This document shows, piece by piece, positions 46,627 through 55,206 of a DNA stretch of 64,000 nt. The DNA comes from Pseudoalteromonas sp. SMS1 (GTDB lineage: Bacteria > Pseudomonadota > Gammaproteobacteria > Enterobacterales > Alteromonadaceae). Both the position numbers and the translations under genes were made by a program. The number at the start of each line of letters is the position of its first letter. The stretch's first letter is position 1. Below the pieces are notes generated by a model that searched no databases, was not told where the DNA came from, and saw nothing but the letters and a program-made list of their open reading frames with translations. Where the stretch lies: positions 62,001 through 126,000 of the forward strand of contig NZ_JAKGBI010000017.1 in assembly GCF_021530565.1 (NCBI RefSeq), given 5' to 3'.

Positions 46627-47145
46627 ATGAAATATTCAAGTTACCTAATGATAATGATTATGCTGATTGGGCTCGGGTCATTATTTGTGATTAAGCGTCC
46701 AGATGGCAAGCCTTGGTTAAGTGTAGATATGATCTTTGGCGAAGCGCAGCAGCAAGCAAGTACGCTGTTAGATAAGTCCAAACGGGAGCTTGGCAATGTT
46801 GTTGATTCAGCCAAAAAAGCATTGAATGATGAAGATGCAACGACTTCTCAAACAACTATCTATAAGTGGCAAGACGCCAAAGGAAATTGGCATTATTCAG
46901 ACAGGCCCAATACCAGAGTCAGCAGCCAAGTACATACCTTAGATCCGACTAAAGTCACGATTATGGCAGCCGAAAGTACTGAGATTTTGGAAAAGCTTCG
47001 CCAAGAAAAAGGCCAAGCCGATGGCAAAATTGACGTCGATAATTTGAACCCTACAGACGTTAAAAAGCTTATGAAAGATGCGCAAAATGTGCAAAAGCTC
47101 ATGGATGAAAGGGCGAAAACATTAAAGGAATTAGAAGATATTTAG
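46627..47145 (+). CDS. DUF4124-domain membrane-anchored protein
   Basis: A 172-residue protein with an N-terminal membrane anchor (MKYSSYLMIMIMLIGLGSLF). A DUF4124 motif is seen at about 80-105 (IYKWQDAKGNWHYSDRP), a short beta-hairpin common in periplasmic proteins of this group. A charged helical C-terminus (DVKKLMKDAQNVQKLMDERA) follows and is probably a coiled coil. GGGAG seven bases before ATG 46627 decides the start over the frame at 46597. Its function is not known. Confidence 0.85.
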   Translation: MKYSSYLMIMIMLIGLGSLFVIKRPDGKPWLSVDMIFGEAQQQASTLLDKSKRELGNVVDSAKKALNDEDATTSQTTIYKWQDAKGNWHYSDRPNTRVSSQVHTLDPTKVTIMAAESTEILEKLRQEKGQADGKIDVDNLNPTDVKKLMKDAQNVQKLMDERAKTLKELEDI

Positions 47146-47163
47146 CGGTATATTGCGAGATTG

Positions 47164-47191
47164 AAACAAGGCTGCGGTGGCAGCCTTGTTT
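47164..47191. terminator. Bidirectional terminator between convergent genes
   Basis: A 12-bp perfect stem, AAACAAGGCTGC with GCAGCCTTGTTT, 4-base loop, directly after the stop of the minus-strand oxidoreductase. Confidence 0.85.
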
Positions 47192-48296
47192 ATGTTTGCT
47201 CAACTTGCAGTTTTGCTGCCACTATTTGGGCAATCGCGAGACTCGCTGTTAAACCTGGCGATTCGATACCGAATAAGTTGATCAACCCCACCAAACCATG
47301 TTGTTCAGGCCCTTCAATTTGAAAATCTTGTTGCCCCTGACGCTGTGTCTTTGGACGGATCCCTGTGTAACCGGCTTGCAGACGTTGTTTGTCTACATTT
47401 GGCCAATAGCGTTTGATAGCGTGATAAAAGGCGTCTAGCGCGCTGGCATCGGTATCATAATTAAGTGTCTCAATAAACTGTGTATCTGGGCCAAAACGCA
47501 GCTGTCCAGCCAAGTCCAGCGTGGCATGAATACCAAGTCCATGTTGCTCTGGGACTGGGTAAACCAAGTGCTTGAAAGGGTGACGACCTTGGTAACTGAA
47601 ATACTGACCACGACAATAGTGAATGGGCGGAATGTGAATGCCCGATAGTCCCTCAATTAACGTGGCATTATGTTGTGCAAATAACCCCCCTGCATTAATG
47701 AGTTGGCGACAGCTCAATGCAAATGGCGCGCCATCGCACTCGAGTGAGACATGAAACCCATGCGCACAGGGAGTGGCTCGAATAAATCGTGTACAAGGTA
47801 CGTATTGCCCTTGGTTGCGTTCAAGTTGGCCTAGTAGTGAAAGCATAAACTGGTGGCTATCTACAATCCCAGTTGAGGGAGAATAGAGTCCTGCCATCGC
47901 ATTAAGTTGCGGCGCTTTTTGTGCCAATTGTGACTGGCTTAACCAATATAAGTCGTCTACACCATTGTGTTGCGCTTGGGCTAAAAGCGACGCAAGTTTT
48001 GCTTCTTCTTGCGTATTTTGCGCGGTGATTACTTTACCTATTTGAGCATACGGTACACCGTACTTGATGCAATGTGTATAGAGCTGGGCTTTGCCAGCAA
48101 CACAGGTGTTTGCTTTTAAACTGTGACTTGGGTAATAAATACCAGCGTGAATGACTTCGCTATTTCTACTGCTCGTATGCTCGCCAAAGTGATGTGCTTG
48201 CTCAATCAAGACGACGTCGGTGTGTTGACTTAGTCTTGCTGCGATGGCAAGTCCAATAGCGCCTGCACCGATTACTAACGTGTCGGTTTGCTCCAT
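47190..48296 (-). CDS. FAD-dependent oxidoreductase, L-2-hydroxyglutarate oxidase (LhgO)-like
   Basis: A 368-residue flavoprotein of the DAO fold. The N-terminal dinucleotide site is VIGAGAIGLAIAARL and the FAD contact SSRNSEVIHAGIYYP is typical of the LhgO group. A substrate-side YTGIRPK and a final GLINLFGIESPGLTASLAIA lie near the C-terminus. ATG 48296 (MEQTDTLVIGAG) is the natural start for this fold; the extension to 48335 adds a basic leader of no clear meaning. The exact substrate (L-2-hydroxyglutarate or another 2-hydroxy acid) cannot be read from the sequence. The gene downstream of a thioesterase gene may be co-transcribed with it (74-base gap). Confidence 0.85.
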   Translation of the reverse strand: MEQTDTLVIGAGAIGLAIAARLSQHTDVVLIEQAHHFGEHTSSRNSEVIHAGIYYPSHSLKANTCVAGKAQLYTHCIKYGVPYAQIGKVITAQNTQEEAKLASLLAQAQHNGVDDLYWLSQSQLAQKAPQLNAMAGLYSPSTGIVDSHQFMLSLLGQLERNQGQYVPCTRFIRATPCAHGFHVSLECDGAPFALSCRQLINAGGLFAQHNATLIEGLSGIHIPPIHYCRGQYFSYQGRHPFKHLVYPVPEQHGLGIHATLDLAGQLRFGPDTQFIETLNYDTDASALDAFYHAIKRYWPNVDKQRLQAGYTGIRPKTQRQGQQDFQIEGPEQHGLVGLINLFGIESPGLTASLAIAQIVAAKLQVEQT

Positions 48297-48370
48297 GGTG
48301 AGTTTACTCTTTCCTCGGTTGGGGAGTCCGCGCATCTGCCATCCATATGGGTGATAACATAGGGCGGTGG

Positions 48371-48817
48371 TTACTTTGTGGCGCGCTCAATGACCGCAGC
48401 GGTCATTCTAGACACACAACACAACTCACCTTTAGCATTGGTGATTTTGATTTCCCAAACTGAGGTACGTTTACCTAAGTGAAGGGGTTTAGCCACTGCT
48501 GTGAGTATGCCATTTCGAGAGGCTTTTAAATGATTGGCATTGATCTCCTGCCCGACACAGTAATAACGCTCAAAGTCGACGACGAAATTGGCAGCATAAC
48601 TTGCCACTGTTTCAGCCAGGGCAACATTCGCTCCCCCATGGACCATACCAATAGGATTGTGGTGATGTGGTGTCGCGGGCATGGTTGCAACAAGGTAGTC
48701 ATCACCAATCTCACTAATTTCTATGCCAAGAGTGGCCATTAAAGAGCCTTTGCCATGGAGCCCTTGGTCTAGGGATTGACAAAGCGCCTTGGTGATCGGT
48801 CTAAACCAAATACTCAT
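48371..48817 (-). CDS. Hotdog-fold thioesterase (PaaI/YdiI/EntH type)
   Basis: A 148-residue single hotdog domain. The signature HHHNPIGMVHGGANVALAETVASYAA has the catalytic acidic residue (Glu of ALAET) seen in YdiI and EntH. The strand region GKRTSVWEIKITNAKGELCCVSRMTAAV follows. AAGGAAAAAC precedes the ATG. Family members cleave acyl- or aroyl-CoA (YdiI/MenI, menaquinone route) or proofread EntB (EntH). It lies 20 kb from the dihydroxybenzoate operon, so the menaquinone or general role is as likely as siderophore proofreading. Confidence 0.88.
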   Translation of the reverse strand: MSIWFRPITKALCQSLDQGLHGKGSLMATLGIEISEIGDDYLVATMPATPHHHNPIGMVHGGANVALAETVASYAANFVVDFERYYCVGQEINANHLKASRNGILTAVAKPLHLGKRTSVWEIKITNAKGELCCVSRMTAAVIERATK

Positions 48818-48837
48818 GTTTTTCCTTGATAGTTTAA

Positions 48838-49233
48838 TTAACCAAATGAAATAGGCTTTCGACCCGTCTTACTGTCCACTTTGGGTTGCTTGTTACGCTT
48901 TTTATTGGACTGTTTTTTTTGGGACTTTTTGGTCGTAGCGTGTGTGTGTGCCTGCTTGGTTGTCGGGGTGTTTGCTGACATCGCAGGTTTGGGGTTTGGG
49001 GTTGCGCCTTCAGCCAATGTTAGCAAGAATGCGTCACCATCAAAGTAAAGGCTATCTCCAGAATACATTTTTTTACGTTTTTGAGTGCATAGTTCATTAT
49101 TGACAGTAATGTATCCCAGTGCAATTAATTGCTTGGCTTGACCACCTGTTTCTGCGAAGTCGAGTACTTTTAATAGGTTACAAAGCTCGATCGGTTCTTC
49201 TTCGAGTTCAATTTCGATGTATTCTTGATTCAT
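48838..49233 (-). CDS. S4-domain RNA-binding protein (YbcJ-like) with basic tail
   Basis: A 131-residue protein. Residues about 8-75 form an S4-like fold (IELCNLLKVLDFAETGGQAK, LIALGYITVNNELCTQKRKK) as in small RNA-binding proteins of the YbcJ group. The rest is a Lys/Gln/Thr-rich disordered tail (KKSQKKQSNKKRNKQPK) that would add RNA affinity. It sits about 20 bases upstream of the thioesterase gene on the same strand. Any role in translation or ribosome assembly is by family only. Confidence 0.83.
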   Translation of the reverse strand: MNQEYIEIELEEEPIELCNLLKVLDFAETGGQAKQLIALGYITVNNELCTQKRKKMYSGDSLYFDGDAFLLTLAEGATPNPKPAMSANTPTTKQAHTHATTKKSQKKQSNKKRNKQPKVDSKTGRKPISFG

Positions 49234-49395
49234 ATCACAACTCTAAAAACGTCTTTGCGACAGTATACCGCGCAGACAAGATGAATGACGAAACTTTTTC
49301 GTGAAAGTGGGGGTCTTTAATGTAATTGCAGCAATTGGTGTGTATTTTGCTAGCAATTTGATTAATTCCATTATGACAACACAGGGAGACCTACG

Positions 49396-49668
49396 ATGGG
49401 TATTCGCTCTGCATTAAGAAAAGAATTAATGAATTTAGACGCGCTGGGCTTAATGACAGCCGATGACGTTCGTGCGTATCTAAATACTCATCTCAAAAGA
49501 GCACAGGATAAACTGACTCTTATCTCGCGTTTTAACACGCACCATAGTCAGGTACAAGTAGGACTACCGAGCACAGAAAAAGGCTTGGTTTTTGAAAAGC
49601 ATCGTCTCTTTAAAGATGTCTTATACCCCAAATCGTCTGTGCAAAAGTGGGTCGCAACAACGCAGTAG
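49396..49668 (+). CDS. Small hypothetical protein
   Basis: A 90-residue protein with GGGAG seven bases before its ATG. The N-terminal half is amphipathic helix (ALRKELMNLDALGLMTADDV, then LNTHLKRAQDKL); the second half is more extended and ends in a basic-aromatic stretch. There is no signal peptide or membrane helix. I do not recognise the family. It is a single gene between divergent and convergent neighbours. Confidence 0.7.
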   Translation: MGIRSALRKELMNLDALGLMTADDVRAYLNTHLKRAQDKLTLISRFNTHHSQVQVGLPSTEKGLVFEKHRLFKDVLYPKSSVQKWVATTQ

Positions 49669-49766
49669 ATGGTTCAGTTTGCTGCGCTATTTTGTTACAA
49701 AGCTGCACAATCATGACGCAACACGTTGTGACATGATCATTACCTAAACTCGTATAAATAGGCGGG

Positions 49767-50744
49767 TTAGCTTTGGGGTAATACAGCGTCTATTTTTTGG
49801 GTGTATTGCAAACTTTTATTTATATTTTCTAACGCCGGATCAAACGGCAGCATGTAGCCTTCGATCTCCATGACTGGAAATTCATTAATCAGCTTCGCAT
49901 ACATTTTTTGGGTTTCTGGCAAAAGCAGGAAGTCGATAAACTTTAACGCATTGCGTTTGTTAGGGGCATGTTTGGCAATCGCCGCTGTGGTTGTTGAAAC
50001 GGGTGTTTTTCCATTTGCCATTTGCAAAAAGTGCATCTCAAGTTGCGTTGCAATTTTCACATCTTGCTTGTTACTCGACTGTTTCATCATATGCCAATAG
50101 TAATGATTGGCCAATGCAAATTGACATTGCCCTTTCGCCAACGCGCGCAGTTGATCTCTGTCTCCGCCCGATGGACGTTTTGCCAGAAGCTGATTTGCAT
50201 ACGGCAACCAACTGGTATTCGTCGGGTTATCACTGGCGAGCAAACTGGCAAAGAGGGTCCGGTTATAGCTATGTCGCCAATCTCTGACACAAAATTGCCC
50301 TTTGGCGAACGGGGCATTCAATTGCGCAAATTGTTTCGGAACCGGGAGATTACGGCGTGTCTTAGTAAATAGGGCACGTGTTCGCATAGATACACTGACC
50401 CAATGCTGATCTGGGTCTTTAAATACGCTAGGTACGTCCGACCACTTCTTTAAATCATTCATTGGTTGCAGCAGCGTGCGATGCGTACTGAGTTGCACTA
50501 GATCAGAGCTTAGTATCACATCGGCGCGAGAGTTTGCTCCATCAGCACTGAGTCGCGAGAGTAAAAATTGAGACTTGCCATTAACCACATTAACGCGAAT
50601 ACCACTTTGCTGTTCAAACGCCTGTACCATAGGCTTGATCAATTCGTATTTTCGAAATGAGTAAACGTTGAGCTCTTCTTTGGCTAAAATCTGGGTACTT
50701 AGTAGCAAAATCGGGTAAAAACAGCAAAGTTTACTTTTAATCAT
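49767..50744 (-). CDS. Periplasmic iron(III)-type ABC substrate-binding protein (FbpA/FutA-like)
   Basis: A 325-residue class II binding protein with signal peptide (about 1-21, ILAKEE). It shows the family's ELNVYSFRKYELIKPMVQAFE opening, VNVVNGKSQFLLSRL, ADVILSSDLVQL, a GQCQFALANHYYWHMM stretch with the Tyr residues expected of Fe(III) ligands, and FLLLPETQKMYAKLINEFPV at the end. No permease or ATPase gene is adjacent, so the rest of the transporter must be elsewhere. A Fur-like site lies just upstream of the ATG, which fits an iron role. Confidence 0.85.
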   Translation of the reverse strand: MIKSKLCCFYPILLLSTQILAKEELNVYSFRKYELIKPMVQAFEQQSGIRVNVVNGKSQFLLSRLSADGANSRADVILSSDLVQLSTHRTLLQPMNDLKKWSDVPSVFKDPDQHWVSVSMRTRALFTKTRRNLPVPKQFAQLNAPFAKGQFCVRDWRHSYNRTLFASLLASDNPTNTSWLPYANQLLAKRPSGGDRDQLRALAKGQCQFALANHYYWHMMKQSSNKQDVKIATQLEMHFLQMANGKTPVSTTTAAIAKHAPNKRNALKFIDFLLLPETQKMYAKLINEFPVMEIEGYMLPFDPALENINKSLQYTQKIDAVLPQS

Positions 50745-50750
50745 CGCAAA

Positions 50751-50765
50751 TAAGAATTATTATCA
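50751..50765. promoter_or_regulatory. Candidate Fur box between the iron-binding protein and the GGDEF-EAL gene
   Basis: On the minus strand TGATAATAATTCTTA matches TGATAATnATTATCA at 11 of 14 positions. It lies 6 bases upstream of the binding-protein ATG and about 10 bases before the ATG at 50775. It could control both divergent genes. Confidence 0.55.
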
Positions 50766-50774
50766 AGTGGTGCA

Positions 50775-53525
50775 ATGGTACAGTGTTATGAGCGGATGTC
50801 TAGAGTAAAAAAGTGGGATAAAGTGTTTCAAACGCCAGCCAAGTTTGGTGGTTGGGTATATGGCATTTATTTATGTGTGATATGTTACGTTGGATTTGAA
50901 TTCAATACGCATTTCAAACAACGAACGCATCATCAGCTTGAACAGCATGTGTCACTCTATCAGTCACGATTGAGCGATCAGCTGCAGCGTTTTGCCCATC
51001 TACTGTATTCTATTGAAGCCTATCTCCGAGCGCGTTCTGATATAACACCGGAGCAGTTTTATCATTTGGCGCAATCACAATTGGCGGGCCTGGAACTTGA
51101 GTTAAGTTTAGAGTCGTATGCCATTATCGATAGCCATCAAGTTTCTCAGTTAGAAGAGCAGTATCAATCATTGGGCTTTTTTGATTTTAAAGTGCGCTTA
51201 CCCAGTGATATAAAGGGGTTGTATCTAACCACCTTAAAAGCGGCGCCAGTGTCTGAGTTTGGTCATTTAGTTGGTACTGCTGTGGCTGTCACTGATCCAT
51301 TTATGCAGCGTCTCGCTAAGAATGAGCTGCAAGCATTAAAGTGGCCACAGGGGCAGCGTTGGAGTGTTGTGATAGAACAATTTGTTCACCAACTTCCTGA
51401 GTCACAAAGAGCACTTGGTATTGGATTTCAACTTAACCACCTGCTTGAAGGGCTTTTTAGTCAGCTGTACCAAAACAGTGGTCATCATATGCGTGTGTTT
51501 GCGGGTAAGCAGCAATTGTTTAGCTCTGACTGGCAAAATCAGTTCGATCTTGCTAATAAAACCGCGGGGATCACCGAGGAAATTGACTTTTTCGGCACGC
51601 CAGTTTCAATGCACCTTTATACGCAGGCACAACTATCTCCTTCGCTGTTACACAACACACCACTTATCATTGTGCTAGTGACCTTGATTGCCGCGGCACT
51701 TGGTTCAATGGTTTTATTGCAAGTACGCTACTTAACAGCACGCCATGACACCATCAATAGTCTCGTTGAAGAGCGAACAGCCAGTTTGGCGCAGGCGAAC
51801 CAGCAAATTCAACACGAATCGAATAAACGTCTTACAGCACTTCAACAGCACATTGTTGCTGAGCGTAAATATAAAAGCCTCTTTGTGAATAGCAGTGAAG
51901 GTTTATTTGTCTTGGATAAACACGGTGTACTTGTTGATACCAACCCTGCTTTCAAGGCGCTTTTACTCGGTGAAACCCATGCATCTACCAGATTGACCTT
52001 GAGTGACTTAATGCTAGACAGCGAGGTTGCTGCAAGGTGGCAAGAGATGGTTGCACAATTGCAGCCGCACGACGAATTAGAGTGGTTAGCTGGTTCTCAT
52101 CAAACAAGCGGCGTTTGGGTGAGACAAACAGGCTCCTGGATATGTCATAGTCATGAGGTTATCTACGAAGGGCGAATTACGGATGTCACGACACTGAAGT
52201 TGTTCAATGAGCAACTCCAGTATAAAGCCCAGCATGACAGCTTAACAGACTTGCTCAATCGTCAAACGTTTTTGCAACTGGTAGAGGCCAATCGTACCGA
52301 AGCGCCGGGGGAGTTTATTTTACTGTACCTCGATTTAGATCGTTTCAAGCTCATTAACGATACGCTGGGGCATTTGGCGGGTGATAAATTACTGATAGAG
52401 TTTGCCACGAGGATGCGTGAACTCGTCGGCAGCTTTGCGGATATTGCCCGCTTAGGGGGAGATGAGTTTGCAATCTTACTCAATGCCAATAGGTTAGCCA
52501 TGCCTCTTGAGCTGTTACTTGAAGACATATTAACTGCTATTCGCGTTCCGTTTGAATATCAAGGCACGATGCATACGGTCAGTGGCAGTGTTGGTGTCAG
52601 GCGCTTTACGGCACCATGTCTGAATTATGAAGCCGAAAAGCTACTGCATGATGCCGACGTTGCCATGTATGAGGCCAAAAAGCGAGGGAAAAATGACTAT
52701 TACATTTTCACTTCAGCGATTGCGACTCAAGCATCTAGGAGACTACAGGTGGAGCGGGCGCTGCATACGCTTAATATGGATCAAGAATTGTCTTTACGCT
52801 TTCAACCGATTTACCGTCGCGGTGGAGAAATTGTGGTGGGCTTCGAAGCATTGGTGCGTTGGCACAGCCCTACACTCGGGGTTGTTAGTCCCGCTGAATT
52901 TATTCCAATTGCAGAAGAGTGTGCGCAAATCGTGAAGTTGGGACAGTGGGTATTTCAACATGCCATTCGCTTCAAGCAGCAGTTACCTGACAATGAGATG
53001 TTTGTCAGTGTTAATGTGTCGCCTATTCAATTGCAACATAAAGGATTTATGTCTTGGTTATTAACTCAGTTTGAACATGCTGAGTATCGCCCTAATCATT
53101 TTAAAATTGAATTAACGGAGTCCGCCATGATGACAGAAGAAATATCTCTGATAGCGCCGCTACAAAAGTTGCATGATCTTGGGTTTGGTATCTATATTGA
53201 TGACTTTGGTACTGGCTACAGTAGCTTATCAAGGCTCAATGTGTTGCCTGTTGATGGGGTGAAAATTGATAGAGCATTTATCAATGGTATTGAAGGCGCC
53301 GGCAAACCAAGGCAATTGATTGAAGCAATTTGTGCGATGGCTAAAAGCTTTAATTTGACGGTCACGGCGGAGGGCATTGAGCAGTTCGCGCAATTACAGA
53401 CTCTATCTACACTATACTGCCAGCAAATGCAGGGATATTTTATGAGCAAGCCACTTTGCGATTTTGAAGCGCTTCAATTACTCCATCATCACGGATCTAA
53501 AAAATTACTCAATGAGGTAAGTTAA
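50775..53525 (+). CDS. Membrane CHASE-PAS-GGDEF-EAL cyclic-di-GMP protein
   Basis: A 916-residue sensor enzyme. A first helix (about 25-45) and a second (about 295-320, TPLIIVLVTLIAAALGSMVL) enclose a periplasmic CHASE-like domain. A coiled region, a PAS domain (about 370-480, FVNSSEGLFVLDKHGVLVDTNPAF), GGDEF (intact GGDEF at 561-565) and EAL (EAL at 691-693, DDFGTGYSS, TAEGIEQ) follow. Both catalytic signatures are complete, so the protein could make and break cyclic di-GMP, with one activity possibly dominating. The start is unsure (ATG 50775 or ATG 50796; neither has a good ribosome site). A Fur-like site lies just upstream. Confidence 0.93.
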   Translation: MVQCYERMSRVKKWDKVFQTPAKFGGWVYGIYLCVICYVGFEFNTHFKQRTHHQLEQHVSLYQSRLSDQLQRFAHLLYSIEAYLRARSDITPEQFYHLAQSQLAGLELELSLESYAIIDSHQVSQLEEQYQSLGFFDFKVRLPSDIKGLYLTTLKAAPVSEFGHLVGTAVAVTDPFMQRLAKNELQALKWPQGQRWSVVIEQFVHQLPESQRALGIGFQLNHLLEGLFSQLYQNSGHHMRVFAGKQQLFSSDWQNQFDLANKTAGITEEIDFFGTPVSMHLYTQAQLSPSLLHNTPLIIVLVTLIAAALGSMVLLQVRYLTARHDTINSLVEERTASLAQANQQIQHESNKRLTALQQHIVAERKYKSLFVNSSEGLFVLDKHGVLVDTNPAFKALLLGETHASTRLTLSDLMLDSEVAARWQEMVAQLQPHDELEWLAGSHQTSGVWVRQTGSWICHSHEVIYEGRITDVTTLKLFNEQLQYKAQHDSLTDLLNRQTFLQLVEANRTEAPGEFILLYLDLDRFKLINDTLGHLAGDKLLIEFATRMRELVGSFADIARLGGDEFAILLNANRLAMPLELLLEDILTAIRVPFEYQGTMHTVSGSVGVRRFTAPCLNYEAEKLLHDADVAMYEAKKRGKNDYYIFTSAIATQASRRLQVERALHTLNMDQELSLRFQPIYRRGGEIVVGFEALVRWHSPTLGVVSPAEFIPIAEECAQIVKLGQWVFQHAIRFKQQLPDNEMFVSVNVSPIQLQHKGFMSWLLTQFEHAEYRPNHFKIELTESAMMTEEISLIAPLQKLHDLGFGIYIDDFGTGYSSLSRLNVLPVDGVKIDRAFINGIEGAGKPRQLIEAICAMAKSFNLTVTAEGIEQFAQLQTLSTLYCQQMQGYFMSKPLCDFEALQLLHHHGSKKLLNEVS

Positions 53526-53531
53526 TAGTTG

Positions 53532-53555
53532 ACCTCAACTTTGCTTGAGGTTTTA
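53532..53555 (+). terminator. Terminator after the GGDEF-EAL gene
   Basis: ACCTCAA (53532-53538) pairs with TTGAGGT (53545-53551) across six bases, followed by TTTTA. Confidence 0.6.
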
Positions 53556-53605
53556 AGGTGTGGTTATTCACTTAGGGAATCATCTGAGGCACAAAGGGGA
53601 ATAAC

Positions 53606-54427
53606 ATGAATCAAACACAATTGGCTATTTATTTATCAAAACTAGATATACAAGATGCTATCTCAAATGACTTGATATTGGTTGGTAAACTCATTCAGGC
53701 ACACATCAATCGCTTTAGTTTCAGTAGCTTTAATGCAATGCAAAATAAAATCCTCAGTACCAGTGATGATGAGTTGTTTGAGCGATTAATAGTGCAACAA
53801 CAAGGCGGCTACTGTTTTGAGCATAACAAAATTGCCATGCTGGCGTTACGCGCGATGGGTTTTAATGTTTCGCCATTACTGGGAAGGGTGCTATTAAATG
53901 GCACTAAAACGAATGCCCGGACACATCGGCTAACCCAGTTAACATTTCAAGGTAACACATATCTGGTAGACGTTGGTTTTGGCGTTAAAACACCGCGTAT
54001 TCCTATTCCAATTGAGCGCAGTGCTAACATTGCTGAAGGCATTAACGAATACCATATTAAAAGAACTGCAAACAGTGTAACCGTGTCCTTACTAGAGCCT
54101 GAGCGAGTTACTTTGTATCAAGTTGATTTGCTTGATACCTATGAAAGTGATTGTGATGTCGGCCACTTCTATAGCCATCAACATCCAGAGGCGAGCTTCG
54201 TAAACAACCTAGTTGTATCACGGATCTCCGAGCATGAACGCTTTGTACTACGGAATTTAAGTTATCTTTATTTTAATGAGCGCTCCGGTGAGCACATTGA
54301 GCGCTCAGTAGATAGTGTTGAGCAGCTATGTGAGATATTACGCAAGACTTTCTATTTAGCGCCGATGACAGATGATGTGAGGTGGGTGTTTGATAAAGTG
54401 AACACCAGACGTCTACAAGCCAACTAG
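53606..54427 (+). CDS. Arylamine N-acetyltransferase
   Basis: A 273-residue acetyl-CoA:arylamine N-acetyltransferase. The catalytic triad is visible as Cys70 (GGYCFEHN), His107 (RTHRL) and Asp122 (LVDVGFG), the spacing of the NAT family. Length is typical. AAAGGGGAATAAC precedes the ATG. It is flanked by its own terminator and probably transcribed alone. Its substrate may be an arylamine or hydrazine or a small natural acyl acceptor. Confidence 0.94.
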   Translation: MNQTQLAIYLSKLDIQDAISNDLILVGKLIQAHINRFSFSSFNAMQNKILSTSDDELFERLIVQQQGGYCFEHNKIAMLALRAMGFNVSPLLGRVLLNGTKTNARTHRLTQLTFQGNTYLVDVGFGVKTPRIPIPIERSANIAEGINEYHIKRTANSVTVSLLEPERVTLYQVDLLDTYESDCDVGHFYSHQHPEASFVNNLVVSRISEHERFVLRNLSYLYFNERSGEHIERSVDSVEQLCEILRKTFYLAPMTDDVRWVFDKVNTRRLQAN

Positions 54428-54445
54428 GGAGATTTAGTTGGCTTG
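54416..54445. terminator. Hairpin at the end of the N-acetyltransferase gene
   Basis: CAAGCCAACTA (54416-54426) pairs with TAGTTGGCTTG (54435-54445), 8-base loop; the stem includes the stop codon. It lies between convergent genes and can serve both. Confidence 0.65.
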
Positions 54446-54457
54446 TTCTGCCTAGCT

Positions 54458-55120
54458 TTAGCTTTTGTTCATTTGCTCAATAAAGCTGGTGGAATCCGCA
54501 ATGGAGCGATTCATATCACTGATTAAACTTTGGATATCTCGCTTCAAGTTGGTGAATTCCCCTTTGATAGCTGCGATAGCTTGCGCATTGAGATTGTGTT
54601 TTAAGTACAACACATTGTCTTTCATTGAATCGAGCACTGGTTGCATTTTCGCTTCACTTTTGCGCATAGAGCGGATCAATTTTTTATATTGTTGTTGGGT
54701 TTGCTGCAACTTTTTCTCGCTACTGCGTTTGAGTTGAGGGTTTGAGTACTGCTCTAGTTCATTTTGCCACTCGTCAAACAAGGCTTCTGCAACAGACTCT
54801 ACTTTATTGATGTTGGCTGTAACCGTTTCAGCCGAGCTTTGGCTGGCTTCATAATCACTGTTTAGTTGCTCATAGACGGTTTGCAATTCTCCGCCATCAA
54901 AGTCTATCAAAACAGACAGTCTCTCGAGTGCACTTTGAAACTCTTGTTGAGATGCTTGTTGTGACGCCTGAGTATCTTCAACACGGTCAACGAGAATATC
55001 TCGCTTGTGCACACCCACTTGCTCCCAAGCGGCATAGTAGGCATTTTGTGCACTTTTACAGCCGCTCAGAAGCGTAGCGACTAAAATCATTATGGTTATT
55101 TGTAGGTATTTTAGAGGCAT
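54458..55120 (-). CDS. DUF2959 lipoprotein
   Basis: A 220-residue protein with lipobox LSGC (Cys21) after a short hydrophobic signal. The rest is almost wholly helical and coiled-coil (VEDTQASQQASQQEFQSALE, SSEKKLQQTQQQYKKL). It matches DUF2959 in the opening AYYAAWEQVGVHKRDILVDRV and DFDGGELQTVYEQLNSDYE. Members are common in marine gammaproteobacteria; no function is established. It is probably an envelope structural or stress protein. Confidence 0.88.
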   Translation of the reverse strand: MPLKYLQITIMILVATLLSGCKSAQNAYYAAWEQVGVHKRDILVDRVEDTQASQQASQQEFQSALERLSVLIDFDGGELQTVYEQLNSDYEASQSSAETVTANINKVESVAEALFDEWQNELEQYSNPQLKRSSEKKLQQTQQQYKKLIRSMRKSEAKMQPVLDSMKDNVLYLKHNLNAQAIAAIKGEFTNLKRDIQSLISDMNRSIADSTSFIEQMNKS

Positions 55121-55206
55121 ACTTTATCCTTTAACGTTAATTGGCTACTTTAAATTATGAAGCGGATTGGTAAGATGTGCAAAGTTATCATTGACAATGA
55201 ATCATC

